Shown one piece after another: positions 8,393 through 17,800 of a DNA stretch of 64,000 nt; within the stretch, counting starts at the first letter, position 1, and the number at the start of each line of letters is the position of its first letter. The notes under the pieces were generated by a model that saw only the letters and a program-made list of their open reading frames with translations, was not told where the DNA came from and ran no database searches. Location of the stretch: the NCBI RefSeq assembly GCF_011046535.1, contig NZ_CP049257.1, forward strand, positions 3,906,001 through 3,970,000, read 5' to 3'. A program made the translations under genes and the position numbers. This stretch comes from Nocardioides anomalus (GTDB taxonomy: Bacteria; Actinomycetota; Actinomycetes; Propionibacteriales; Nocardioidaceae).

Positions 8393-9130
8393 ATGAGCAC
8401 GCTGCTCCTGTTGACCAACGCTCTCCAGCCCTCGGTCGAGGTGCTGCCGGGGCTGGCGCTGCTGGGCCACCAGGTGCGGATCCTGCCCGCCGAGGGCAGC
8501 GCGCTCCTCGAGGCGCCGGAGTCCGACCTCGTGCTGGTCGACGGCCGCCAGGACCTGGCCCACGCCCGCGACCTGTGCCGGCTGATGCGGACCACCGGGA
8601 CCGACGTACCCGTGCTGCTCGTGGTCACCGAGGGCGGCCTCGCGGTCGTGCACCACGACTGGGGCATGGACGACGTGCTGCTCCACACCTGCGGCCCCGC
8701 CGAGCTCGAGGCGCGCATCAAGCTCTCCATCGGCCGGCTCGTCGCCGCCCGTGAGGCCGCCGATCCCGACGCCCACGTGATCCGCTCCGGCGAGGTCGTG
8801 GTCGACGAGGCGACGTACACCGCCAAGATCGGCAAGCGCCACCTCGACCTCACGTTCAAGGAGTTCGAGCTGCTCAAGTTCCTGGCCCAGCACCCCGGGC
8901 GGGTGTTCAGCCGCCAGCAGTTGCTGCAGGAGGTGTGGGGCTACGACTACTTCGGCGGCACCCGCACCGTCGACGTGCACGTGCGCCGGCTGCGCGCCAA
9001 GCTCGGCCCCGACAACGAGACGCTCATCGGGACCGTGCGCAACGTGGGCTACCGGTTCGTGGTGCCGAGCAAGGAGAAGGACGCGCGCTCCGACGTCAGC
9101 ACCGACGTGTCGGAGGACTCGAACGCCTAG
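8393..9130 (+). CDS. glnR: GlnR, orphan OmpR-type nitrogen regulator
   Basis: The 245-residue product opens with [20 protein letters not shown], a stretch highly characteristic of actinobacterial GlnR. It continues with an atypical receiver domain and a winged-helix DNA-binding domain ([41 protein letters not shown]). GlnR controls nitrogen assimilation genes such as glnA and amtB, and its receiver works without the usual phosphorylation. GGGAGGA at 8379-8385 fixes the ATG at 8393. A possible -10, TATTCT, lies at 8321-8326. The mshD neighbour is conserved in other actinobacteria. Confidence 0.93.
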   Translation: MSTLLLLTNALQPSVEVLPGLALLGHQVRILPAEGSALLEAPESDLVLVDGRQDLAHARDLCRLMRTTGTDVPVLLVVTEGGLAVVHHDWGMDDVLLHTCGPAELEARIKLSIGRLVAAREAADPDAHVIRSGEVVVDEATYTAKIGKRHLDLTFKEFELLKFLAQHPGRVFSRQQLLQEVWGYDYFGGTRTVDVHVRRLRAKLGPDNETLIGTVRNVGYRFVVPSKEKDARSDVSTDVSEDSNA

Positions 9131-9133
9131 CCT
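9128..9133 (+). promoter_or_regulatory. -10 hexamer TAGCCT for leaderless mshD
   Basis: TAGCCT starts at the stop codon of glnR and ends 7 nt before the GTG of mshD. mshD can therefore have its own leaderless transcript as well as readthrough from glnR. Confidence 0.55.
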
Positions 9134-9140
9134 TCGGGGC

Positions 9141-9965
9141 GTGGAGCCGCTCGAGGTCGTCGCCGCCGTCCGCACCGCCTGCGTCGACGCCGGGGAGCAG
9201 GACCCGCTGGACGAGGCCTCGCAGCTGCGGCTCAAGCACCACGGGCTCGAGGGCAGCACGCTGGCCACCTCCGGCGAGGACGGCTTCGCGTTCTCCCACG
9301 CCGGCGCCGTGGACCTGGCCGTCGCGCCGGGCGCCCGCGGCCGGGGCGTGGGCGGCACGCTGGCCGCCGAGGCCTTCGCGGGCTCCGGTCCGGTCACCGC
9401 CTGGTCGCACGGGGACCACCCCGCGGCGGCCGCGCTGGCCGAGCGGCACGGACTGCGGCGGGCGCGGGCGCTGTGGGTGATGCGGCGGCCGGCCGCCGAG
9501 CCGCTGCCCGAGCTCGTCGTACCCGACGGCATCGAGATCCGCGGCTACCGCGACGCCGACCGCGACGAGGTGCTGCGGGTCAACGCCTCCGCGTTCGCCC
9601 ACCACCCGGAGCAGGGGTCGATGGACGCCGAGGACCTGGCGGGGCGGATGTCCGAGCCGTGGTACGACCCGGCCGGGCTGCTCGTCGCCGACCGCGGGGA
9701 CGGCACCCTGGCGGCGTTCCACTGGACCAAGCAGCACGACGCGCGGCTGGGCGAGGTGTACGTCGTGGCCGTGGACCCGGCCGCGCAGGGCGGCGGGCTG
9801 GGGCGGGTCGTCACGCTGGCTGGTCTGCACCACCTGCACGGCCTGGGCGTCGAGGAGGTCCTGCTGTACGTCGAGTCCGACAACGAGCCGGCGGTGAAGA
9901 CCTACAGCCGGCTCGGCTTCACCCACGCGGACGCCGACACGCACGTGCAGTACCGCCGTCCCTGA
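9141..9965 (+). CDS. mshD: Mycothiol synthase MshD
   Basis: This acetyltransferase adds the acetyl group to Cys-GlcN-Ins to complete mycothiol, the main actinobacterial thiol. The 274-residue product has two tandem GNAT domains. The acetyl-CoA loop of the first is ARGRGVGGTLAAEAF and the second is more active-like, with AQGGGLGRVVTLAGL and VLLYVESDNEPAVKTYSRLGF. Length and ending fit the MshD family. Its position after glnR matches M. tuberculosis. The GTG start is supported by the hexamer 7 nt upstream. Confidence 0.93.
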   Translation: MEPLEVVAAVRTACVDAGEQDPLDEASQLRLKHHGLEGSTLATSGEDGFAFSHAGAVDLAVAPGARGRGVGGTLAAEAFAGSGPVTAWSHGDHPAAAALAERHGLRRARALWVMRRPAAEPLPELVVPDGIEIRGYRDADRDEVLRVNASAFAHHPEQGSMDAEDLAGRMSEPWYDPAGLLVADRGDGTLAAFHWTKQHDARLGEVYVVAVDPAAQGGGLGRVVTLAGLHHLHGLGVEEVLLYVESDNEPAVKTYSRLGFTHADADTHVQYRRP

Positions 9966-10018
9966 CATACCTGGCCGGGTATCGCGTCACCTCTCCGGCC
10001 GAGGCTCGTTGAGCCCCC

Positions 10019-10771
10019 GTGAGCAGTCCACTCGAGCGCGAGCCCTCGCCGTGGGTGCGCAAGCTGCGGAGTGACCCGGTCTCCGAGCGCGTGGCCGAGG
10101 CGGAGTCCGCGCGCATCGACGCCGACACCGCGCGGCGCGAGGCCGAGCTCAAGGCGCAGGAGGCCCTGGCCGAGCAGAAGCGGGCCGAGGCCGTCCGCGT
10201 CGCCGCCGAGACCACGGCCGCCGCGCTGGCCCGCGAGCGGGACGAGGCGCTGCGGCGGGTGGCCGAGCTGGAGGCGGAGCTCGAGGCGACCGGCGAGACC
10301 GCTGCCGTCGAGGCTCCCGAGCCCGCCCCGACCGCTCCCGCCCGTCCGGCTCCGGGGGACGTCGCCTTCGCGCCCGTACGCCGCGGCGCGGGTGTCGTCG
10401 TGGTCCTGGCGCTCGCCGACCTCGCGGCGGCGGCCGTCGCGGTCTACCTGGCCTACCACGACCGCCTGGCGACCGCACCCGGTCTCCTGGCCGTGGCCGT
10501 CACCATCGCGCTGGCCGCCTCGCTGCGGATCGGGGACCGGCCCGAGTCCTCGGTCGCCATCAAGCAGGGCACGGTGGTCGTGACCCGGCCCGGAGGCACC
10601 GAGCGCGCCGACCTCACCGACGAGCGGACGCTGGTCGAGCTGGTCGGCGCGGGCCCCGAGCGGCGGGTGGTGCTGCTCCGCAAGGGCAAGCCCACCGTCA
10701 CCGTGGACCGGTCGGTCGTGGACGTGGACCGGTTCGTGACCGCCGTGCGCCGCTGGCGTCCGGAGGCCTGA
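10019..10771 (+). CDS. Coiled-coil membrane protein, unknown function
   Basis: The 250-residue product has a charged N-terminal helix (about residues 20-95, Ala/Glu/Arg-rich, probably coiled coil) and a Pro/Ala linker. Two membrane segments follow near residues 124-146 and 150-167, then a basic C-terminal domain of beta character (VAIKQGTVVVTRPGGTERADLTDERTLVELVG). No family is recognised. The composition of the N-terminal helix is like a short version of the giant coiled coil at 14,888. It converges on ygfZ. Confidence 0.6.
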   Translation: MSSPLEREPSPWVRKLRSDPVSERVAEAESARIDADTARREAELKAQEALAEQKRAEAVRVAAETTAAALARERDEALRRVAELEAELEATGETAAVEAPEPAPTAPARPAPGDVAFAPVRRGAGVVVVLALADLAAAAVAVYLAYHDRLATAPGLLAVAVTIALAASLRIGDRPESSVAIKQGTVVVTRPGGTERADLTDERTLVELVGAGPERRVVLLRKGKPTVTVDRSVVDVDRFVTAVRRWRPEA

Positions 10772-10783
10772 GCCTCAGCGGCC

Positions 10784-11737
10784 TCAGCGCAGCGGGCGCA
10801 CGTGCAGCCCGACCTCGGGGTCGACCACGACCTCCTGGGCCACGGGCATGCCGTCGACGACCAGCTCGGCGGCCAGGTCGACGTTGCGCTTGACCAGAGC
10901 CAGCGCGATCGGCCCGAGCTCGTGGTGGCGGGCACTGGAGCCGACGGAGCCGACCACCTTGTCGCCGTTCAGCAGGTCCGAGCCGGGGGCCGGGAGGCGG
11001 TTCTCGGAGCCGTCGAGGTGCAGCAGGGTGAGGCGTCGCGGCGGGCGGCCGAGGTTGTGCACGCGCGCGACCGTCTCCTGACCGCGGTAGCAGCCCTTGT
11101 CCATGTGCACCGCGTCGTTGATCCAGCCGACCTCGTTGGGGATGGTGCGCTCGTCGGTGTCCACGCCGAAGCGCGGCTCGCCGCGCGCGATCCGCAGCGC
11201 GTCGTACGCCCAGAGGCCGGCCGCCGGACCGGCTGCCTCGGCGTACGCCGACAGCTGGTCGCGTGGGACGAGCTCGAAGCGGTCGTACGCCGCCCCGCGG
11301 CTCGGGCGCCAGGTGACGGCCAGGTCGTCGACGATCGCGATCTCGACGCGGGTCATGAAGACCATCCGCTCGAGGAAGCCCACGAGCGCGGCGGCGCGGC
11401 CCGGCTCGGTGTGCAGGGTGAAGGCCTCCCCGTCGTCGGTGCCGACGAAGGCGTGCTCCACGTGGCCGTGCGGGTCGAGGACCAGGCCCGGCAGCGTGAC
11501 GCCGGGCTGGAGGCCCTGGAGGAACTGCGTGGTCAGCGAGTGCAGCCAGGTGAGCCGGTCGGGGCCCGAGATGCGGACCACCTCGCGGTGGGAGAGGTCG
11601 ACGAAGCCCTCGCCGTTCTCCAGCGCGCGCTGCTCGAGGTTGAACGAGCCGTAGTGCGCGGCCACGGGCGCGTCGACGCCGTCGCCGGCCACCGCCCCGG
11701 GCAGCGCGAGCAACGGGCTGGTCGACGGGCTGGTCAT
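10784..11737 (-). CDS. ygfZ: YgfZ/GcvT-like folate-binding protein
   Basis: The 317-residue product carries the YgfZ signature KGCYRGQE near residue 214, whose Cys is needed for activity. It also has the aminomethyltransferase-like N-domain (VDLSHREVVRISGPDRLTWLHSLTTQ). YgfZ uses tetrahydrofolate in assembly or repair of certain Fe-S clusters. The ATG at 11737 overlaps the fur stop as ATGA, which is why it is preferred over the GTG at 11743. The coupling suggests that Fe-S maintenance is linked to the metal regulator. Confidence 0.9.
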   Translation of the reverse strand: MTSPSTSPLLALPGAVAGDGVDAPVAAHYGSFNLEQRALENGEGFVDLSHREVVRISGPDRLTWLHSLTTQFLQGLQPGVTLPGLVLDPHGHVEHAFVGTDDGEAFTLHTEPGRAAALVGFLERMVFMTRVEIAIVDDLAVTWRPSRGAAYDRFELVPRDQLSAYAEAAGPAAGLWAYDALRIARGEPRFGVDTDERTIPNEVGWINDAVHMDKGCYRGQETVARVHNLGRPPRRLTLLHLDGSENRLPAPGSDLLNGDKVVGSVGSSARHHELGPIALALVKRNVDLAAELVVDGMPVAQEVVVDPEVGLHVRPLR

Positions 11738-12141
11738 GGGCACTCCTGGCAGGTTCCGAAGACGGTCAGGTGCCCGACGTCCGCCTCGAACGCGTGGTCC
11801 GCGCGCAGTCGCGCGAGCAGCGGCTCGAGCACCTCTGGGTCAACGGAGATGACGCGGTGGCAATTCCGGCACTTGAGGTGGAAGTGCTCGTGGTCGCGGA
11901 CCGAGTGGTACGTCGGCGCGCGGTCCGACAGGTGCGCGTGGCGGACCAGGCCGAGCTCCTCGAGGACCTCGAGGGTGCGGTAGACCGTCGAGACGTTGAG
12001 CGCCTCGGAGTGCTTGCGGACCTCGGCCAGGACCTCGTCGGGCGTGGCGTGGCCGAGCGTGTCCACGGCGTCGAGGATCAGCTCGCGCTGGGGCGTGAGC
12101 CGGTAGCCCTTCTCCCGCAGCGTGCTCCGCCAGTCGCTCAT
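11734..12141 (-). CDS. Fur family metal-dependent repressor
   Basis: The 135-residue product has the Fur winged helix (KGYRLTPQRELILDAV, NVSTVYRTLEVLEELGLV) and the metal-binding DHEHFHLKCRNC segment. A second Cys pair is at the C-terminus (GTCQECP). The two CxxC pairs form the structural zinc site. Whether it senses iron, zinc or peroxide cannot be told reliably from these motifs; Zur-like and FurA-like forms overlap. It is co-transcribed with ygfZ and lies 4 nt after the nitrobindin gene. Confidence 0.88.
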   Translation of the reverse strand: MSDWRSTLREKGYRLTPQRELILDAVDTLGHATPDEVLAEVRKHSEALNVSTVYRTLEVLEELGLVRHAHLSDRAPTYHSVRDHEHFHLKCRNCHRVISVDPEVLEPLLARLRADHAFEADVGHLTVFGTCQECP

Positions 12142-12145
12142 GGGC

Positions 12146-12640
12146 TCATGCTCGCTGCAGCCTGGCCCACGTGTGCGGCTGGAGGGCCTGGCCCATCGCG
12201 GCCATGTCGAAGGCGTAGAGCAGGTCGCCCTCGACGTTGCCGTAGAGGCGGTGCCCCGCGACGTACTCCTTGGCGCTGTCGGTGCGCACCACCGCGTCGG
12301 TCTGCAGCTCGAGCTTGCCGTCGGCCGCGTCGCCGTACCAGATCTCGACGAAGCCGGTGTTGTGCGTGAGCAGGAACTCCATCTTGCCCTCGGGCCGGCA
12401 GCGCAGGAAGCCGGTCTCCAGCGCCGCGTCGCGGACCTTCTCGCCGTTCTCGTCGACGATCCAGCTGCGTGAGAAGTAGTGGAAGAACGGCCGGCCGTCG
12501 TGGGTGAAGATCAGCTCCTGGCCGAACTGGTGCGGCTCGATCGTCGGGTAGTCCAGGTGCCCGTTGCCGCGCCACGTCCCCAGCAGCCACGCCACCGGCG
12601 CGCAGTCGGGGTGGAGGTCGTCGGGCAGCTCGAACGGCAC
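12146..12640 (-). CDS. Nitrobindin family heme-binding protein (DUF1794)
   Basis: The 164-residue product is a ten-stranded FABP-like barrel with the family signature LLGTWRGNGHLDYPTI. The C-terminal half carries conserved His residues (KEYVAGHRLYGNVEGDL, LQPHTW). Actinobacterial nitrobindins bind ferric heme and can isomerise peroxynitrite; the M. tuberculosis homologue Rv0813c lies near sseC and glnR. The GTG at 12640 lies 6 nt after TAGGCT. It probably shares a transcript with fur and ygfZ. Confidence 0.88.
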   Translation of the reverse strand: MPFELPDDLHPDCAPVAWLLGTWRGNGHLDYPTIEPHQFGQELIFTHDGRPFFHYFSRSWIVDENGEKVRDAALETGFLRCRPEGKMEFLLTHNTGFVEIWYGDAADGKLELQTDAVVRTDSAKEYVAGHRLYGNVEGDLLYAFDMAAMGQALQPHTWARLQRA

Positions 12641-12646
12641 CGCCCC

Positions 12647-12652
12647 AGCCTA
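12647..12652 (-). promoter_or_regulatory. -10 hexamer TAGGCT for leaderless nitrobindin gene
   Basis: Minus-strand TAGGCT ends 6 nt before the GTG at 12640. It overlaps the region just before the dtd stop codon. Confidence 0.55.
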
Positions 12653-12660
12653 GTTGCCGA

Positions 12661-13089
12661 TCAGGGCGACTCGAGGAGGACCGTGATCGGACCGTCGTTG
12701 ATCGACTCCACACGCATGTCGGCTCCGAACCGGCCCCGCTCCGTCCTGGTCCCCAGTCCTCCGAGCGCCCCGCAGAACGCGTCGTACAGGGGCTCGCTCA
12801 GCTCGCGTGGCGCCGCCGCCTGCCAGGTGGGGCGCCGGCCCTTGCGGGCGTCGCCGTAGAGGGTGAACTGGCTGACCACCAGGACCGGTGCTCCGGTCTC
12901 GCTGACCGACTGCTCGTCGCGCAGGATGCGCAGGCCGTGGATCTTGCGGGCCAGCGAGTCGACCTCGCGCTGGGTGTCGCTGTGGGTGACGCCGAGGTAG
13001 ATCAGGAGGCCGGGGGTGTCGATGGCGCCGACGAGCTCGTCGTCGACGGTGACCGACGCCGAGAGGACCCGCTGCACCACTGCTCGCAC
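12661..13089 (-). CDS. dtd: D-aminoacyl-tRNA deacylase
   Basis: The 142-residue product has both DTD motifs: SQFTLYGD and the Gly-cisPro loop NDGPIT near the C-terminus. It hydrolyses D-amino acids and glycine wrongly attached to tRNA. It starts [13 protein letters not shown], as usual. It runs just ahead of the nitrobindin gene with an 8-nt gap after the dtd end at 12661 and lies 9 nt downstream of a secreted-protein gene. Confidence 0.95.
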   Translation of the reverse strand: MRAVVQRVLSASVTVDDELVGAIDTPGLLIYLGVTHSDTQREVDSLARKIHGLRILRDEQSVSETGAPVLVVSQFTLYGDARKGRRPTWQAAAPRELSEPLYDAFCGALGGLGTRTERGRFGADMRVESINDGPITVLLESP

Positions 13090-13098
13090 GACGAGCGG

Positions 13099-13554
13099 TC
13101 AGCTGGGCACGCTGGCGCGGTACTCGGTCACCCGGATGCGGTACTTGCAGCCGTTCGAGGTGTCGATCTCGTACTTGATGTGCTGAGCGGCCGCGCTGTA
13201 CTTGGAGTACACCCCGTTGCCCGCCGGGTTCGTGGGGTTGCTCCACCACGGCTTGAGCAGCCCCACGCCGCCGGGGGGCGGCGGCGTCTGCTTGGTCGGG
13301 TCGTACACGAACCACTGGACGTGTCCGTCTCTGCTGCAGCCGTAGACGTTGATCCACATCGTGAACTTCGGGCCGAACGCGTGCGTCCACGACTCGTGGT
13401 CGGTGGAGCCCTCGTAGAAGTGCACCGTCACCTGGCCGGGCGCCGCTTGGGCGGGGGCCGGTGACAGCAGCGCCACCAGCGCTGCGATCGCCGCCGCGAC
13501 CACCATGGCGGTGCGCCGACGGACGGAGCTGGCCCTGCGAGCGGACTGGGTCAT
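13099..13554 (-). CDS. Small secreted protein, unknown function
   Basis: The 151-residue product has a classical signal peptide (VRRRTAMVVAAAIAALVALL, cleavage probably after AQA). The mature part of about 110 residues is rich in Trp, Tyr and Pro and has two Cys (YGCSRD, SNGCKYR) that may form a disulfide. No domain is recognised. GAGAGGGG lies upstream of the ATG. It is divergent from the beta-keto acid cleavage enzyme. Confidence 0.7.
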   Translation of the reverse strand: MTQSARRASSVRRRTAMVVAAAIAALVALLSPAPAQAAPGQVTVHFYEGSTDHESWTHAFGPKFTMWINVYGCSRDGHVQWFVYDPTKQTPPPPGGVGLLKPWWSNPTNPAGNGVYSKYSAAAQHIKYEIDTSNGCKYRIRVTEYRASVPS

Positions 13555-13634
13555 CGGTGCCCCTCTCGGCGCGGTCGTCGGACCAGCACCGGATACCCGA
13601 GGACTCGGCGGCCGAAACCGCCGAGGGGCGCGCC

Positions 13635-13640
13635 TACGAT
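13635..13640 (+). promoter_or_regulatory. -10 hexamer TACGAT, leaderless
   Basis: TACGAT ends 7 nt before the ATG at 13648. This is the reason to reject the upstream in-frame ATG at 13639, which lies inside the hexamer. Confidence 0.6.
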
Positions 13641-13647
13641 GCGTCGC

Positions 13648-14478
13648 ATGCCCGAGCCCCTCCTCATCACCGTCGCCCCCACTGGAGCCGAGAGCGCCAA
13701 GGCGGACGTGCCGCAGCTGCCGACCACCCTCGAGGAGCTGGTGGCGACGGCAGTCGAGTGCGAGGCCGCGGGGGCGTCGATGATCCACGTGCACATCCGC
13801 GACGGGGAGCACCAGCCGACGCTGGACGGGCAGCGGCTCAAGGACACGGTGGCGGCCCTGCGCGAGAGCACCGACCTGGTGGTGCAGCTCTCGACGGGTG
13901 GCTCGGTGCACGACCCGCTGGACCTGCGGCTGCGGGTGCTGGACGCGGAGCCGGACTCGTGCAGCCTGACGATGGGGACGACGAACTTCGGCGACGACGT
14001 GTTCTCCAACCCGTGGCCGTTCATCTGCGAGCTCTACCAGCAGACCCAGGACCGGGGCGTGGTGCCGGAGTTCGAGCTCTTCGACCTCGGCCACGTGGCC
14101 TCGCTCGAGCGGCTGCTCGGGAAGTATGGACTGCCGTACGGCGGGAAGGTGCACGTCGACTTCGTGATGGGGGTGCCGGGCGGGATGCCGGGCACGGCGG
14201 CCGCGCTGGTCGCGGGGGTGGCGGCGCTGCCGGCGGAGGTGACGTCGTGGTCAGCGACGGGGATCGGGCGCACGACACTGCCCGTGATGCTGGCGTCGCT
14301 GGCCCAGGGCGGGCACCTGCGAGTGGGCATGGAGGACGTGCTCACGATGGCGAAGGGCGTGCCGGTGGAGTCCAACCGGCAGCTGGTGGAGCGGGCGGTC
14401 GAGGCGGGGCGGGTCGCGCAGCGCGAGCCGATGGACGGCGCGGGCGCCCGGGCGCTGCTCGGGCTGACGCCGGCATGA
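13648..14478 (+). CDS. Beta-keto acid cleavage enzyme (BKACE, DUF849)
   Basis: The 276-residue TIM-barrel protein has the zinc-binding HVHIRD motif near residue 46 and the family motif FELFDLGH. The BKACE family, founded by 3-keto-5-aminohexanoate cleavage enzyme of lysine fermentation, condenses a beta-keto acid with acetyl-CoA to give acetoacetate and a CoA ester. Substrates differ widely between subgroups and cannot be read from sequence here. Its stop overlaps the next ATG (ATGA). Confidence 0.88.
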   Translation: MPEPLLITVAPTGAESAKADVPQLPTTLEELVATAVECEAAGASMIHVHIRDGEHQPTLDGQRLKDTVAALRESTDLVVQLSTGGSVHDPLDLRLRVLDAEPDSCSLTMGTTNFGDDVFSNPWPFICELYQQTQDRGVVPEFELFDLGHVASLERLLGKYGLPYGGKVHVDFVMGVPGGMPGTAAALVAGVAALPAEVTSWSATGIGRTTLPVMLASLAQGGHLRVGMEDVLTMAKGVPVESNRQLVERAVEAGRVAQREPMDGAGARALLGLTPA

Positions 14479-14834
14479 GGCCACTGGTCGTCAAGGTCAC
14501 CTGCGGCACGGAGGACCCGGAGCGGTGCAACCAGGGCTTCACGGTGGCGTCGACCGCGCTGGCGGCCGGCGCGGAGGTGTCGCTGTGGCTGACGGGCGAG
14601 GCGGCGTGGTTCGGGGTGCCGGGGCGGGCCGAGGGGTTCGACCTCGCGCTGGCCACGCCGCTGGCCGAGCTGCTCGAGGCGGTGCTGGCCGGGGGCCAGG
14701 TGACGGTGTGCTCGCAGTGCGCGGCTCGGCGCGGGATCACCGAGGACGAGGTCCGGCCCGGGGTGCGGATCGCGGGGTCGGTGGTCTTCGTCGAGGAGGC
14801 GCTGCGGCCGGACGCGCAGGCGCTCGTCTACTGA
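14475..14834 (+). CDS. DsrE/DsrF-like protein
   Basis: The 119-residue product resembles the DsrE fold: LVVKVTCGTEDPERCNQGF, then ALAAGAEVSLWLTGEA, with a CSQCAARR segment near residue 78. Such proteins act as sulfur carriers or peroxiredoxin-like proteins. Three Cys are visible, but the assignment of a functional one is uncertain. It is coupled by ATGA to the BKACE gene. A role for sulfur transfer next to a keto acid enzyme is not obvious. Confidence 0.72.
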   Translation: MRPLVVKVTCGTEDPERCNQGFTVASTALAAGAEVSLWLTGEAAWFGVPGRAEGFDLALATPLAELLEAVLAGGQVTVCSQCAARRGITEDEVRPGVRIAGSVVFVEEALRPDAQALVY

Positions 14835-14874
14835 GCGCCGAAATCGTGAGTCGCTAGGCGGGCTCCGGCGCAAC

Positions 14875-14880
14875 TAGACT
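14875..14880 (+). promoter_or_regulatory. -10 hexamer TAGACT, leaderless, for the giant coiled-coil gene
   Basis: TAGACT ends 7 nt before the ATG at 14888, after the stop of the DsrE-like gene. The giant gene therefore appears to have its own promoter. No ribosome binding site is present. Confidence 0.6.
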
Positions 14881-14887
14881 CGCCGCG

Positions 14888-17800
14888 ATGACTCGAGCGG
14901 CTGATCCTCCGTCGGCCGCGTCCGCCCCCGACGAGTCGCCCGAGGCCTCCGACGCGGTGCAGGCGCGGCTGCGCGAGCACGCGCGCGCCGCCGAGCGGGC
15001 CAACCAGCTGCGGCGGGCGGCCGAGGAGGCCGCGGCGGCCCAGGCCGCGGACCGGCTGGCGGCAGAAGAGGCCGCCGAACGGGCCGCGCGGGCGCGCCAG
15101 GAGGCCGACGAGCTGGCCACGCACCACGCCGCGGCCGCGCGCGAGGCGCACGAGGCCCGCGCGGAGCTGGAGCGCGCCAGCGCCGAGCTGGCCGAGGGTC
15201 GGCGTACGGCGGAGGAGGCGGCCGAGCAGCACGCCCGCGCCCGGGAGGCCGCCGAGGCGGCGGCCACCGCGCAGGCGCAGGCGCGGGCCCAGGCGGAGGA
15301 GGCGGCGGCGACCGCGGCCGAGGCCCGGCTGGTCGCGGAGCAGGCCGCGCACGAGGCGAGCACGGCGCGCGCGGGCGTCGAGGAGCGGGCCCTGGAGCAG
15401 CACGAGGTCGCGGAGACCGCCCTGCGGGCGCGGGCCGAGGCCGAGGAGCAGGCCCGGCAGCACGCCGCGAGCGCGGCCCGGGCCTTCCGTGACCGACGGG
15501 CGTCCGAGACGCGGCTCGCGGAGCTGGCGGCCGAGTTCGAGACCGTGCGCGCCCAGGCCCTCGAGGAGGCGCAGGTCTCCGCGCTGGCCCGCGAGCGCGC
15601 CGAGGCCGCCGCCCGCCAGCAGGCCGAGCTGCGGGAGCAGGCCGAGCGGGCCACCGCCGAGCACGCCGAGGCCCGGCAGATCGCCGACGAGGCCGCGACC
15701 CGGCACGCCGACCACGCCGCCCTCGCGCACCAGGCGCGGATGGCCGCCGAGGAGAGCGCCCGCGACCTGGTGGCCTCGGCCGAGGAGACCGCGCGGGCGG
15801 TCGTCACCGAGGCCGAGCAGCGGGCGCGCGCGACCATCGCCCGAGCCGAGAAGCAGGCGGGCGACGCGCTGCGGCTGGCCGAGTCGCTGACCGCACAGAC
15901 CCGCGAGGCGGCGCAGGCCGCGCTCGAGCACGGCCAGGCGGCGGCGGAGGCCTCCGCCTCGGCCACCCAGGCGCACGAGGCCGCGCGCGGCCGGGCCGAG
16001 GAGGCCGAGCAGGCGCTGGCCGCCCGGCTCGCGGCCGAGACGACCGCCGCGCAGGCCGCTGAGGCCAGGGCGGAGGCCGAGGAGTCGGCCCGCGAGCACG
16101 CCGACCGCGCGACGGCGGCCGGCGAGGCGGCCCGGGGCGCCGAGGAGGCGTACGCCGCCAGGGCGGCCGCCGAGACCGCCGCCGCCGAGGCCGCCCAGGC
16201 CCGGGCCGCGGCCGAGGACCAGGCCCGCGAGCACGCCGAGCAGGCCACCGCCGCGGGCCAGGCCGCACAGGCCGCGCGCGAAGCGGCGGACGCCGCGGCC
16301 GAGCACGCCGGGGAGGCCGCGCGCGCCCACGCGGCCCGCACGGAGGCCGAGACCCTGGCCCGCGAGGCGCTCGAGGCCCGCACCGGAGCGGACACCGCGG
16401 CCGGCGCGGCCGCCCAGCGCGCCGAGGAGGCGTACGCCGCGAGGGCGGCCGCCGAGACCGCCGCCGCCGAGGCCGCCCAGGCCCGGGCCGCGGCCGAGGA
16501 CCAGGCCCGCGAGCACGCCGAGCAGGCCGCCGCCGCGGGCCAGGCCGCGCAGGCGGCGCGCGAGGCGGCGGACGCCGCGGCCGAGCACGCCGAGGCGCGG
16601 GCGGCGGTGGAGGTCCTGGCCCGGGAGGCGCTCGAGGGCCGCACCCGGGCCGACACCGCGGCCGGCGACCACGCCCGGGCCGCGGAGGAGGCCCACCGCG
16701 CGCGGACCGAGGCCGAGACCCGGGCGGGCGAGGCGGCCGAGGCGCGCACGGGGGCCGAGGACTCCGCCCGACGGCACGCCGAGTTGGCCAGCCTGGCCGC
16801 GCAGGAGGCCCTGGCCGCGCACCAGTCCGCCGAGGCGCGCGCGACCGAGGCGGCCGAGGCCCAGGCCGCTGCGGCCGAGCAGGCCTGGCTGGCGCGGACC
16901 GCGCACGAGGGCCGCGCCACCGCCGACGACATCGCCCAGTCCGCGCAGATGAAGCGCACGTCGGCCGAGGAGACCGCGGCGGAGCAGGCCGAGCTCGCCC
17001 GCGCGGCGCACGAGGCGCGGGTGGCGGCCGAGCGTGCGGCCGACGAGGCCCAGACGGCCCGGCTGGCCGCCGAGCAGTCGGCCGGCGCGCTCGCGGTCAG
17101 CGCCACCGAGGCCGCCGCCTCGGCCCGGGCGGCGCACGAGCAGGCCGCCGCCCGCGCGAGCGAGGCGGCGCAGGCGCAGGCGGCGCGGGCCGAGGCCGAG
17201 GCCCGGGCGGCCGAGCACGCCGAGGCCGCGACCACGGCGCACGAGGCCCGCAGCGCCGCCGAGGAGCTCGCGCGCGAGGCCAGCGCGGCCCGCACGCAGG
17301 CCGACACCGCCGCCGCCGAGCACGCCACCGCCGCCGAGGCCGCGCACCGGGCCCGCACCGAGGCCGAGGGCCGCACCCGCGAGGCCGACCGGACCGCCCG
17401 CGAGAACGCTGAGCGCGCGGCGACGGCCGCGGCCGAGGCGACCCAGGCGCACGAGGCGGCCGCGGCCCGCGCCGGCGAGGCGGCCGAGGCGCTCGCGCAC
17501 GCGTCCGAGCAGGCCTGGGCCGCCCGGCTGGCCCACGAGGGCCGAGTCACGGCCGAGGACATCGCGCAGTCGGCCCAGCTCAAGCGGCAGCACGCCGAGC
17601 AGGCCGGCGCCGAGCAGGCCGACCTGGCCCGCACCGCGCACGAGGCCCGCCTGGTCGCCGAGCGGGCCGCCGACGAGGCCCACGCTCGGCGCCGCGAGGC
17701 CGAGGAGGCGGCCGCCGCCCAGTCCTCCGCCGCAACCGAGGCCGCCGAGGCCGAGCAGGCCGCCCACGAGAACGCCTCCGACCACGCCGAGCAGGCCCGG

